Assembly: GCF_964340395.1 (NCBI RefSeq)
Contig: NC_135557.1
Coordinates: 3,570,216 to 3,634,215 of the forward strand
Length of the DNA: 64,000 nucleotides
Direction: 5' to 3'
Source: Glandiceps talaboti
Taxonomy: Eukaryota > Hemichordata > Enteropneusta > Spengelidae
How positions within the stretch are numbered: position 1 is the stretch's first letter; the number at the start of each line of letters is the position of its first letter. The position numbers and the translations under genes were made by a program. Positions 12,201 through 27,200 of the stretch are shown here, one piece after another. The notes under the pieces are model-generated. The model did not search any database, was not told where the DNA came from, and worked only from the letters and a program-made list of their open reading frames with translations.

Positions 12201-15200
12201 CACATTAGTTTAAAGCAGTGCTAGTGATAACTTGGATATTATTTTTGGATCAGACAACCAATAACACTACCCAAAGTCTACTCCAGCATCATAGTAAATC
12301 ACACCCACTGGGGGGGGGGGGTCCAATTTTCAACTACAGAGGGTGCACTCTGGTGGTGAATCACAGCCATGAGATATGGCCGAAACTGCGGTACACCTTT
12401 CACATGTACGGCAACGTTTTTGTTCCAAAAGGTATCTTAATTATAATTATTCTCAGTATTGTAATGGAACACAAAGCATTCATAGTATCAACCAATAATA
12501 TATTCACTGAAATTTGTTTAAATACCAATAATTAGATATTATACATCATGAATAGAGGTAAATTGACTGATTAGAACCCCTGAAATACCATTATAGTTTA
12601 ATATACAATTTAATTACTTCACTAGTGTAAGTCTACAGAACATATAGGAAAAACTGCATACAAAATATCAAAGGATTCAACATGACTGCGCTGTTGAATT
12701 TTCCCATGATGCATTCCTCAACAAATATATCAAATTTATGCAAATGTATGCAATTTTTGAGGGGTGAGATCTCAAAATTTCACTTGGAAGTCAAACATGT
12801 TTTTTTGGATTCAGCACCATTTAATTACTCTACAAAAGTTGCCTTCCAGCTTATACCCAAAAATGCCTACAACACTATTTTCCAGTGATTTTTCAGGAAT
12901 TTGAACTAGACTACTAGTCGCAACGACAGCTATCTATGTAAAACAACAGTGCAGTAAACAGAGTAACTTAACTCAGCTGTTTTTCATTCTTTATTTGTCC
13001 ATCAGTCAAGGGATGTAAGTAACCTTCAAGACAAAAATAAAGTGTGTGTATCACTTAACCAACTAGAAAGACTGAAGTCAGAAACTAAAATTCTGAAAGA
13101 CAATCTTCCAAAAGTATTAAATTCAGAGTACATCACTGCATATAGTCGACTTAGCACAGATGAAATAGGTAGGTATAGCTAACAGAGAGTTTTGTCCAAA
13201 GTAATATTACCAGAAATATCTAATTTTGCTTGTAGTCCTTAGCCAAGTCTTTCACTGTCATTTGTAATTTAGCCCAAATTACATCATTTTTAATTTTTAC
13301 TGTCCTATTAAGATCATTCGGTGAACTATTGTTGTTGACTTGTTATTATTAATATCACATGACGGTACATTACAGTCTGTAAGATATGATATTTGTGCCA
13401 AACCATCATATATATCACTCACGTCTCTACTACTTTGGGTCTGTGTCTGCTAGATCAAAAGTTTTTAAGCCCCAGTTATAAAGATGTCATGATTTATAGG
13501 TGAAGTTGTAAAAGTGTCATGGTTTATTTATTTATTCAGAAATAAAAACTTTAAGAACAGAAGTACAGAATGGGTCAGCTGAAATACAACACTGGAAGTC
13601 AAGATATCAAAATACTTTATTACAGTTTGACAAAGAGAAAGAGGTAGGTTAACTGGAAGTCAAGATATCAAAATACTTTATTACAGTTTGACAAAGAGAA
13701 AGAGGTAGGTTAGTTGGAAGTCAAGATATCAAAATACTTTATTACAGTTTGACAAAGAGAAAGAGGTAGGTTAATTGGAAGTCAAGATATCAAAATACTT
13801 TATTACAGTTTGACAAAGAGAAAGAGGTAGGTTAGTTGGAAGTTAAGATATCAAAATACTTTATTACAGTTTGACAAAGAGAAAGAGGTAGGTTAGTTGG
13901 AAGTCAAGATATCAAAATACTTTATTTTACAGTTTGACAAAGAGAAAGAGGTAGGTTAGTTGGAAGTCAAGATATCAAAATACTTTATTTTACAGTTTGA
14001 CAAAGAGAAAGAGGTAGGTTAACTTAAAGGGACACAAGCTTCAAGTTTATATTTAAATGTAGTTTTTGCTGGATGCTTCAAATGTACTTGACATGACAAT
14101 GTAGTATTCTACTTTGACTTACTAAAGCACACTTAACCATTACTTGCAATTGACTGAATTCAAACCTGCTATATGACGTATTCCATGACACATATCAAAA
14201 AATCAAATCCCTACTATGGAATTAACTAATCTAACAATGCTAGAAGACAATTGTAATGGCATGCACTGACAGTAACATATACTGAAATGTGGTTTTAAAC
14301 ATTTATTTAAGTATTTTCATCTTAGAAGTAAAAAACTTACAAATTCAGCTTGTGTACGTTGGATAGTTTGTGGTGATCATCTATTGTCTTACATCCCTTA
14401 CCTGTGTCTGATATAGTCTTCGGAACTATTGGCTAAAAGTTAATCAGTGCCATCCTTGGCTTAGTAAAATGCATCTCTGTAATGTATGTGTTATCAAAGT
14501 TAATCAAAGCCATCCTTGGCATAGTAATATACATCTCTGTTTTGTAATGTGTCATCAAAGTTAATCAAAGCCATCCTTGGCCTAGTGATATACATCTCTG
14601 TTCTGTAATGTGTCGTCAAAGTTAATCAAAGCCATCCTTGGCCTAGTGATATACATCTCTGTTTTGTAATGTGTCGTCAAAGTTAATCAAAGCCATCCCT
14701 AGCATACGCGTAGTAATGATACATCTCTGTTCTGTAATGTGTCATCAAAGTTAATCAAAGCCATCCCTAACATACGCGTAGTAATGATACATCTCTGTTC
14801 TGTAATGTGTCATCAAAGTTAATCAAAGCCATCCTTGGCCTAGTGATATACATCTCTGTTCTGTAATGTGTCGTCAAAGTTAATCAAAGCCATCCCTAGC
14901 ATACGCGTAGTAATGATACATCTCTGTTCTGTAATGTGTCATCAAAGTTAATCAAAGCCATCCCTAACATACGCGTAGTAATGATACATCTCTGTTCTGT
15001 AATGTGTCATCAAAGTTAATCAAAGCCATCCCTAACGTACTTGTAGTAATGATACATCTCTGTTCTGTAATGTGTCATCAAAGTTAATCAAAGCCATCCC
15101 TAGCGTACTTGTAGTAATGATACATCTCTGTTCTGTAATGTGTCATCAAAGTTAATCAAAGCCATCCCTAGCGTACTTGTAGTAATGATACATCTCTGTT

Positions 15201-18200
15201 CTGTAATGTGTCATCAAAGTTAATCAAAGCCATCCCTAGCGTACTTGTAGTAATGATACATCTCTGTTCTGTAATGTGTCATCAAAGTTAATCAAAGCCA
15301 TCCCTAGCGTACTTGTAGTAATGATACATCTCTGTTCTGTAATGTGTCATCAAAGTTAATCAAAGCCATCCCTAGCGTACTTGTAGTAATGATACATCTC
15401 TGTTCTGTAATGTGTCATCAAAGTTAATCAAAGCCATCCCTAGCGTACTTGTAGTAATGATACATCTCTGTTCTGTAATGTGTCATCAAAGTTAATCAAA
15501 GCCATCCCTAGCGTACTTGTAGTAATGATACATCTCTGTTCTGTAATGTGTTGCCAATTTAACATATATTGTTAATGACTCTGAATACAAAATGTGATAT
15601 AAAATATGGGAGTTGTATATTTTCTATGACTAGATGGCTATCACATCCCAGGGATAGTCTATGACCCTGCCCTGCCTGTCAGTTTGAACTAGATCATGAC
15701 AAGTCCACAGATATAGTTGGTGAAGGGCATGTACATAAGGTTTCTGTCACAAAATAATCTCAAACAAATATATTGCCATGGGAATTAACTGGGAACTTAA
15801 AGCAGAAATTGTTATGTGAAGGATTACCACGCATTATTTTCATCCTAAAAAATTCAACTTTATCACAAAAAAAAAATTATTTTATTTCTTACCCATATTT
15901 TAGGAAAAGTTCACAATCCAGTGTGAATTATCTGAGTTAATGAAACAACTAAGTGAACAGTCTGAATACTGTGCTAGTCTTGGAGCTGCCGTGTGTACCT
16001 TATTGTGGAGAGTGTCAAGAAGTGAGGACAGTATCAAGTCATTTCTAGTCGGGGTATGTACACATTCATACCAATACTCTTATGGTCTTACGTAGAAAAT
16101 ACTTTTTCAATGTTAGTACACGTTTGACAAACATACATACCGTAGAACACAGAAAACAGTCAGTCATTAAAGGAAACATCACTCCAGGAAATAGACACAC
16201 TTTCATAAACTGTGGCTTCTGGAGAATTATTCCATGATTTTATATCAACTACAATTACTTAAGATTTCAGAGAAACATCAAGATAATGTTGTGTCTTTAT
16301 AAGCTATCTTTGCTGTGGACAATTGCATCATGGGAGGCAGCATAAATATCTATAATAATGCATAATGAATATTGATGACTCCTAGTCCTAAGTGCTTATT
16401 CCCTTCAGTGTAAAACATCTCATGAATATTGATTGAGAAACCCTGAATATAATATGTAATGAAAAAGAGAACAATTTACGGTTGTTCAATTCTAATGTAC
16501 ATATGATGGGTCCCATGCTTTGAAAACCGAACCAGTAGCAGCTAGTCCCTATGACTCTCTAATAAAACATGGTTTATGAAAGACCACCTCACCCCAAGCC
16601 CCCACCATTACCAAAATGAACTCTAATGCCATACAGATAAGTTACATTTAACATGGTGGGATATCAAGATAAAACCCACATTTTGTACCCATTTATTTAT
16701 TATCCAGTAAATGTGAGATATCAGATAAAACCCACATTTTGTACCCATTTATTGTCCAGTAAATGTGAGATGTCAGATAAAACCCACATTTTGTACCCAT
16801 TTATTTATTATCCAGTAAATGTGAGATATCAGATAAAACCCACATTTTGTACCCATTTATTGTCCAGTAAATGTGAGATATCAGATAAAACCCACATTTT
16901 GTACCCATTTATTGTCCAGTAAATGTGAGATATCAGATAAAACCCACATTTTGTACCCATTTATTGTCCAGTAAATATGAGATATCAGATAAAACCCACA
17001 TTTTGTACCCATTTATTGTCCAGTAAATGTGAGATATCAGATAAAACCCACATTTTGTACCCATTTATTGTCCAGTAAATGTGAGATATCAGATAAAACC
17101 CACATTTTGTACCCATTTATTGTCCAGTAAATATGAGATATCAGATAAAACCTACATTTTGTACCCATTTATTGTCCAGTAAATATGAGATATCAGATAA
17201 AACCCACATTTTGTACCCATTTATTGTCCAGTAAATATGAGATATCAGATAAAACCCACATTTTGTACTCATTTAATGTCCAGTAAATGTGAGATATCAG
17301 ATAAAACCTACATTTTGTACCCATTTATTGTCCAGTAAATGGGAGATATCAGATAAAACCTACATTTTGTACCCATTTATTGTCCAGTAAATATGAGATA
17401 TCAGATAAAACCCACATTTTGTACCCATTTATTGTCCAGTAAATATGAGATATCAGATAAAACCCACATTTTGTACCCATTTATTGTCCAGTAAATATGA
17501 GATATCAGATAAAACCTACATTTTGTACCCATTTATTGTCCAGTAAATGTGAGATATCAGATAAAACCCACATTTTGTACCCATTTATTGTCCAGTAAAT
17601 GTGAGATATCAGATAAAACCCACATTTTGTACCCATTTATTGTCCAGTAAATATGAGATATCAGATAAAACCTACATTTTGTACCCATTTATTGTCCAGT
17701 AAATATGAGATATCAGATAAAACCTACATTTTGTACCCATTTATTGTCCAGTAAATGTGAGATATCAGATAAAACCCACATTTTGTACCCATTTATTTAT
17801 TGTCCAGTAAATATGAGATATCAGATAAAACCCACATTTTGTACCCATTTATTGTCCAGTAAATATGAGATATCAGATAAAACCTACATTTTGTACCCAT
17901 TTAATGTCCAGTAAATGTGAGATATCAGATAAAACCCACATTTTGTACCCATTTATTATCCAGTAAATGTGAGATATCAGATAAAACCCACATTTTGTAC
18001 TCATTTATTGTCCAGTAAATGTGAGATATCAGATAAAACCCACATTTTGTACCCATTTATTGTCCAGTAAATATGAGATATCAGATAAAACCCACATTTT
18101 GTACCCATTTATTGTCCAGTAAATGTGAGATATCAGATAAAACCCACATTTTGTACCCATTTATTGTCCAGTAAATGTGAGATATCAGATAAAACCCACA

Positions 18201-21200
18201 TTTTGTACCCATTTATTGTCCAGTAAATATGAGATATCAGATAAAACCTACATTTTGTACCCATTTATTGTCCAGTAAATATGAGATATCAGATAAAACC
18301 CACATTTTGTACTCATTTAATGTCCAGTAAATGTGAGATATCAGATAAAACCCACATTTTGTACCCATTTATTATCCAGTAAATATGAGATATCAGATAA
18401 AACCCACATTTTGTACCCATTTATTTAGTGTCCAGTAAATGGGAGATATCAGATAAAACCTACATTTTGTACCCATTTATTGTCCAGTAAATGGGAGATA
18501 TCAGATAAAACCTACATTTTGTACCCATTTATTATCCAGTAAATGTGAGATGTCAGATAAAACCCACATTTTGTACCCATTTATTTAATGTCCAGTAAAT
18601 GTGAGATATCAGATAAAACCTACATTTTGTACCCATTTAATGTCCAGTAAATGTGAGATATCAGATAAAACCCACATTTTGTACCCATTTATTATCCAGT
18701 AAATGTGAGATATCAGATAAAACCCACATTTTGTACCCATTTATTGTCCAGTAAATGTGAGATATCAGATAAAACCCACATTTTGTACCCATTTATTGTC
18801 CAGTAAATGTGAGATATCAGATAAAACCTACATTTTGTACCCATTTATTGTCCAGTAAATGTGAGATATCAGATAAAACCCACATTTTGTACCCATTTAT
18901 TGTCCAGTAAATGTGAGATATCAGATAAAACCCACATTTTGTACCCATTTATTGTCCAGTAAATGTGAGATGTCAGATAAAACCTACATTTTGTACCCAT
19001 TTATTGTCCAGTAAATGTGAGATATCAGATAAAACCTACATTTTGTACCCATTTATTGTCCAGTAAATGTGAGATATCAGATAAAACCCACATTTTGTAC
19101 CCATTTATTGTCCAGTAAATGGGAGATATCAGATAAAACCCACATTTTGTACCCATTTATTGTCCAGTAAATGTGAGATATCAGATAAAACCCACATTTT
19201 GTACCCATTTATTGTCCAGTAAATGGGAGATATCAGATAAAACCTACATTTTGTACCCATTTAGTGTCCAGGAACCTAAATACTGCTTACAACCTTTAAC
19301 AGAAAGTTTGTTAAAGGCACCAAAAGAGAGGTAGTTAGTTGCTGTTACAATTAAAAGTGGACTCACCCATAAACAGTCTAGAAACTATATATGTATGGTC
19401 TCATATCCTACAATTAAAAGTGGACTCACCCATAAACAGTCTAGAAACTATATATGTATGGTCTCATATCCTACAATTAAAAGTGGACTCACCCATAAAC
19501 AGTCTAGAAACTATATATGTATGGTCTCATTTCCTACAATTAAAAGTGGACTCACCCATAAACAGTCTAGAAACTATATATGTATGGTCTCATTTCCTAC
19601 AATTAAAAGTGGACTCACCCATAAACAGTCTAGAAACTATATATGTATGGTCTCATATTCTACAATTAAAAGTGGACTCACCCATAAACAGTCTAGAAAC
19701 TATATATGTATGGTCTCATTTCCTACAATTAAAAGTGGACTCACCCATAAACAGTCTAGAAACTATATATGTATGGTCTCATATCCTACAATTAAAAGTG
19801 GACTCACCCATAAACAGTCTAGAAACTATATATGTATGGTCTCATTTCCTACAATTAAAAGTGGACTCACCCATAAACAGTCTAGAAACTATATATGTAT
19901 GGTCTCATATCCTCAAATTAAAAGTGGACTCACCCATAAACAGTCTAGAAACTATATATGTATGGTCTCATTTCCTACAATTAAAAGTGGACTCACCCAT
20001 ACACAGTCTAGAAACTATATATGTATGGTCTCATTTCCTACAATTAAAAGTGGACTCACCCATAAACAGTCTAGAAACTATATATGTATGGTCTCATTTC
20101 CTACAATTAAAAGTGGACTCACCCATAAACAGTCTAGAAACTATATATGTATGGTCTCATTTCCTACAATTAAAAGTGGACTCACCCATACACAGTCTAG
20201 AAACTATATATGTATGGTCTCATATCCTACAATTAAAAGTGGACTCACCCATAAACAGTCTAGAAACTATATATGTATGGTCTCATTTCCTACAATTAAA
20301 AGTGGACTCACCCATAAACAGTCTAGAAACTATATATGTATGGTCTCATTTCCTACAATTAAAAGTGGACTCACCCATAAACAGTCTAGAAACTATATAT
20401 GTATGGTCTCATTTCCTACAATTAAAAGTGGACTCACCCATACACAGTCTAGAAACTATATATGTATGGTCTCATTTCCTACAATTAAAAGTGGACTCAC
20501 CCATAAACAGTCTAGAAACTATATATGTATGGTCTCATTTCCTACAATTAAAAGTGGACTCACCCATAAACAGTCTAGAAACTATATATGTATGGTCTCA
20601 TTTCCTACAATTAAAAGTGGACTCACCCATAAACAGTCTAGAAACTATATATGTATGGTCTCATTTCCTACAATTAAAAGTGGACTCACCCATAAACAGT
20701 CTAGAAACTATATATGTATGGTCTCATTTCCTACAATTAAAAGTGGACTCACCCATAAACAGTCTAGAAACTATATATGTATGGTCTTATTTCCTACAAT
20801 TAAAAGTGGACTCACCCATAAACAGTCTAGAAACTATATATGTATGGTCTCATATCCTACAATTAAAAGTGGACTCACCCATAAACAGTCTAGAAACTAT
20901 ATATGTATGGTCTCATTTCCTACAATTAAAAGTGGACTCACCCATAAACAGTCTAGAAACTATATATGTATGGTCTCATTTCCTACAATTAAAAGTGGAC
21001 TCACCCATAAACAGTCTAGAAACTATATATGTATGGTCTCATTTCCTACAATTAAAAGTGGACTCACCCATAAACAGTCTAGAAACTATATATGTATGAT
21101 CTCATATCCTACAATTAAAAGTGGATTCACCCATAAACAGTCTAGAAACTATATATGTATGGTCTCATTTCCTACAATTAAAAGTGGATTCACCCATAAA

Positions 21201-24200
21201 CAGTCTAGAAACTATATATGTATGGTCTCATTTCCTACAATTAAAAGTGGACTCACCCATACACAGTCTAGAAACTATATATGTATGGTCTCATTTCCTA
21301 CAATTAAAAGTGGACTCACCCATAAACAGTCTAGAAACTATATATGTATGGTCTCATTTCCTACAATTAAAAGTGGACTCACCCATAAACAGTCTAGAAA
21401 CTATATATGTATGGTCTCATTTCCTACAATTAAAAGTGGACTCACCCATAAACAGTCTAGAAACTATATATGTATGATCTCATTTCCTACAATTAAAAGT
21501 GAACTCACCCATAAACAGTCTAGAAACTATATATGTATGGTCTCATTTCCTACAATTAAAAGTGGACTCACCCATAAACAGTCTAGAAACTATATATGTA
21601 TGGTCTCATATCCTACAATTAAAAGTGGACTCACCCATAAACAGTCTAGAAACTATATATGTATGGTCTCATTTCCTACAATTAAAAGTGGACTCACCCA
21701 TAAACAGTCTAGAAACTATATATGTATGGTCTCATTTCCTACAATTAAAAGTGGACTCACCCATAAACAGTCTAGAAACTATATATGTATGGTCTCATTT
21801 CCTACAATTAAAAGTGGACTCACCCATAAACAGTCTAGAAACTATATATGTATGGTCTCATTTCCTACAATTAAAAGTGGACTCACCCATAAACAGTCTA
21901 GAAACTATATATGTATGGTCTCATTTCCTACAATTAAAAGTGGACTCACCCATAAACAGTCTAGAAACTATATATGTATGGTCTCATTTCCTACAATTAA
22001 AAGTGGACTCACCCATAAACAGTCTAGAAACTATATATGTATGGTCTCATATCCTACAATTAAAAGTGGACTCACCCATAAACAGTCTAGAAACTATATA
22101 TGTATGGTCTCATTTCCTACAATTAAAAGTGAACTCACCCATAAACAGTCTAGAAACTATATATGTATGGTCTCATTTCCTACAATTAAAAGTGGACTCA
22201 CCCATAAACAGTCTAGAAACTATATATGTATGGTCTCATTTCCTACAATTAAAAGTGGACTCACCCATAAACAGTCTAGAAACTATATATGTATGGTCTC
22301 ATATCCTACAATTAAAAGTGGACTCACCCATAAACAGTCTAGAAACTATATATGTATGGTCTCATTTCCTACAATTAAAAGTGGACTCACCCATAAACAG
22401 TCTAGAAACTATATATGTATGGTCTCATTTCCTACAATTAAAAGTGGACTCACCCATAAACAGTCTAGAAACTATATATGTATGGTCTCATTTCCTACAA
22501 TTAAAAGTGGACTCACCCATAAACAGTCTAGAAACTATATATGTATGGTCTCATTTCCTACAATTAAAAGTGGACTCACCCATAAACAGTCTAGAAACTA
22601 TATATGTATGGTCTCATATCCTCAGATTAAAAATGAGCCCACATGTCACACAGTGTAGACTAACACATAAATAGAATGTGAATTCTTTCCAGAAATAAAT
22701 TGAATGAAGGGAGTGACTTATTTTTTCAGTAGAGTCATACATTAATGTACAATAAAAGATGTAGGGTTGTAAGTTTAACTTCCATTTTTGTGTCTTTATT
22801 GTTTTTTAGTCCAAAGTTGATGACTTCTTTGTGATGGTACATCATACACTAGAAAGTTACATAGCAACATATCAAGATGAAATGCCGGAAGAGCAAACAG
22901 ATGAAGCCCAGTTTGTTTTAGCTCTGTGTGGAATTATCACAAGTGAGTACACTAGTAAAGTCAAGTTTGTGATGGGATGGGGTTTCAATATTGTAGAACT
23001 TAAAATTGCCAAACTTTACATCTGGAATATCCATATTGTTGAACTTTACATCTGGAATATCCATATTGTTGAACTTTACATCTGGAATATCCATATTGTT
23101 GAACTTTACATCTGGAATATCCATATTGTTGAACTTTACATCTGGAATATCCATATTGTTCAACTTAGCACCTGGAATATCCATATTGTTGAACTTAGCA
23201 CCTGGAATATCCATATTGTTGACCTTTGCACCTGGAATATCGACATTGCCAAACTTTGCACCTGGAATATCCATATTGATGAACTTTGCATCTGGAATGT
23301 TCCTATTGTTGAATTTATTTTACATCTGGAATATTGATTTTGTCTGATTTTATACAACTTTATTAGAAATCACAAATGGTATTCACATTATATTTTGAAA
23401 TTTCAGATATAGCTGCCTCAGCTTATGGTCGTGAGTTTTTGATGACAAATACCACTGGACAGACTGTGCTAGTTACTATGGTTACAGTCTTATCACAAAC
23501 ACCAGTTACCCACAGTGCAAAACTCAGAAAGTAAGTTACAATATTAATAAAAAATTATAAAAGTATTATTAGTTTAGTTTAAATGTGTAAAGATAAATGT
23601 TTACAGGTAGTGAACATTGTCAAGAAACACCAAAATGAGTAGATTCATTGGTCTTAGCAGATATGAATATGTATTAGATGTACACTGAATAGTCATGAAT
23701 TCTAAGTGCTTGTTTCCTTCAGATAAATAGTCATGAATATTTGTTGTGAATGTCATGAATATTCATGTATGCTAAGACCCTTGATGCAATGGTGCACCAC
23801 TGAAAGAATATTAGAGGTGGAAAATAGATTCTATTCGATGTTGCTTGGCAACCATGCAAAATTTATGTAATATGATGTCATGAAATGACTCTCCAGAACC
23901 CAATATGTATGAAAATGTCTGTATTTTCTCTAGTGGCATTCCACTTTAACAAAGGACATACATATCGAATGACAATTTCTTCTCACACAGTCAAAATATT
24001 TCTTAGAAGGGAAGCGCAAATTTTTGTTGACGTCTTCAGAATCATCAGGTGTATACTACAAAAATTTTAGATTTGAATTGCTTCAAAGAAATTGTTTGAC
24101 TCTGTTAAAAGAAATTGTTATTTGATACCATACCCCAGAGTCAATGAACATTCATTATTACGTATTATGTACCAAAGATTACTTGCACCGATGTGTGTGC

Positions 24201-27200
24201 ATATTAGTGGTATTATTACATTATGTACCACAGATTATTTGCACTGGTGTGTGTGTATACTAGTGGTATTATTACACATATACCAAAGATTACTTGCACC
24301 GGTGTGTGTGTGTGCATTCAAGTGGTATTTGCACTGCAGTGCAAACTGAAAACATTATTGAATTGAATTTATTTCCACCAGAAACAGACAATAACAATAC
24401 AGAAAGAAAATATCACTAAGACTTCTATGCAAATGAGGACGCAATCGTTCATTCTATCCAAAAGCATGTACCGCAGTGTCAATTTGAAATTTGTTGTTTC
24501 TTATAAATATAATGGTAATAATAACAGAATCCCATGCCATGTGAGTGCCAGTGTGGATACTCACCAGGGGTATTACACTCATGTTTTCTGCCAGTGTGGA
24601 TACTCACCAGGGGTATTACACTCATGTTTTCTGCCAGTGTGGATACTCACCAGGGGTATTACACTCATGTTTTCTGCCAGTGTGGATACTCACCAGGGGT
24701 ATTACACTCATGTTTTCTGCCAGTGTGGATACTCACCAGGGGTATTACACTCATGTTTTCTGCCAGTGTGGATACTCACCAGGGATATTTACACTCATGT
24801 TTTCTGCCAGTGTGGATACTCACCAGGGGTATTTACACTCATGTTTTCTGCTGCACTATCACTTGCTATGCTCAAGAAAGTGCTAATGCAGAGAAGACAG
24901 CAAGCACTCTTGAAATTACCTCAAGTATACCACAACATCATAGGGTTCTGTCATATTCTCATCAAGGAATTTCTGAAAATACATTTATTTAAAAGATTAG
25001 CTACACATTTTTATTGAAATTCTAATGTCAAAATACATTTGTAGGAAACAAATACTACAAAACCAAAATGATCCTGTAAACTTTGAACAGTAAGGACAAT
25101 ATCCATATAACAGTAGTGATGTAGTCCTGTAAACTTTGAACAGTAAGGACAATATCCATATAACAGTAGTGATGTAGTCCTGTAAACTTTGAACAGTAAG
25201 GACAATATCCGTATAACAGTAGTGATGTAGTCCTGTAAACTTTGAACAGTAAGGACAATATCCGTATAACAGTAGTGATGTAGTCCTGTAAACTTTGAAC
25301 AGTAAGGACAATATCCATATAACAGTAGTGATGTAGTCCTGTAAACTTTGAACAGTAAGGACAATATCCGTATAACAGTAGTGATGTAGTCCTGTAAACT
25401 TTGAACAGTAAGGACAATATCCATATAACAGTAGTGATGTAGTCCTGTAAACTTTGAACAGTAAGGACAATATCCATATAACAGTAGTGATGTAGTCCTG
25501 TAAACTTTGAACAGTAAGGACAATATCCATATAACAGTAGTGATGTAGTCATGTAAACTTTGAACAGTAAGGACAATATCCATATAACAGTAGTGATGTA
25601 GTCCTGTAAACTTTGAACAGTAAGGACAATATCCGTATAACAGTAGTGATGTAGTCCTGTCAACTTTGAACAGTAAGGACAATATCCATATAACAGTAGT
25701 GATGTAGTCCTGTAAACTTTGAACAGTAAGGACAATATCCATATAACAGTAGTGATGTAGTCCTGTAAACTTTGAACAGTAAGGACAATATCCGTATAAC
25801 AGTAGTGATGCAGTCTTGTAAACTTTGAACAGTAAGGACAATATCCATATAACAGTAGTGATGTAGTCCTGTAAACTTTGAACAGTAAGGACAATATCCA
25901 TATAACAGTAGTGATGTAGTCCTGTAAACTTTGAACAGTAAGGACAATATCCGTATAACAGTAGTGATGTAGTCCTGTAAACTTTGAACAGTAAGGACAA
26001 TATCCGTATAACAGTAGTGATGTAGTCCTGTAAACTTTGAACAATAAGGACAATATCCATATAACAGTAGTGATATAGTCCTGTAAACTTTGAACAGTAA
26101 GGACAGTATCCGTATAACAGTAGTGATGTAGTCATGTAAACTTTGAACAGTAAGGACAATATCCGTATAACAGTAGTGATATAGTCCTGTAAACTTTGAA
26201 CAGTAAGGACAATATCCATATAACAGTAGTGATGTAGTCCTGTAAACTTTGAACAGTAAGGACAATATCCATATAACAGTAGTGATGTAGTCCTGTAAAC
26301 TTTGAACAGTAAGGACAATATCCATATAACAGTAGTGATGTAGTCCTGTAAACTTTGAACAGTAAGGACAATATCCGTATAACAGTAGTGATGCAGTCTT
26401 GTAAACTTTGAACAGTAAGGACAATATCCATATAACAGTAGTGATGTAGTCCTGTAAACTTTGAACAGTAAGGACAATATCCGTATAACAGTAGTGATGC
26501 AGTCTTGTAAACTTTGAACAGTAAGGACAATATCCATATAACAGTAGTGATATAGTCCTGTAAACTTTGAACAGTAAGGACAATATCCATATAACAGTAG
26601 TGATGTAGTCCTGTAAACTTTGAACAGTAAGGACAATATCCGTATAACAGTAGTGATGCAGTCTTGTAAACTTTGAACAGTAAGGACAATATCCATATAA
26701 CAGTAGTGATGTAGTCCTGTAAACTTTGAACAGTAAGGACAATATCCATATAACAGTAGTGATGCAGTCTTGTAAACTTTGAACAGTAAGGACAATATCC
26801 GTATAACAGTAGTGATGTAGTCCTGTAAACTTTGAACAGTAAGGACAATATCCATATAACAGTAGTGATGTAGTCATGTAAACTTTGAACAGTAAGGACA
26901 ATATCCATATAACAGTAGTGATGTAGTCTTGTAAACTTTGAACAGTAAGGACAATATCCATATAACAGTAGTGATGTAGTCATGTAAACTTTGAACAATA
27001 AGGACAATATCCGTATAACAGTAGTGATGTAGTCTTGTAAACTTTGAACAGTAAGGACAATATCCATATAACAGTAGTGATATAGTCATGTAAACTTTGA
27101 ACAGTAAGGACAATATCCATATAACAGTAGTGATATAGTCTTGTAAACTTTGAACAGTAAGGACAATATCCATATAACAGTAGTGATGTAGTCCTGTAAA

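Noticed and set aside
19395-22658. 1087-codon plus-strand open frame as a repeat protein gene
   Set aside because: It lies wholly in a 63-bp array inside HSF2BP intron 5. Another frame is also open over most of it, and unit variants do not favour synonymous positions.
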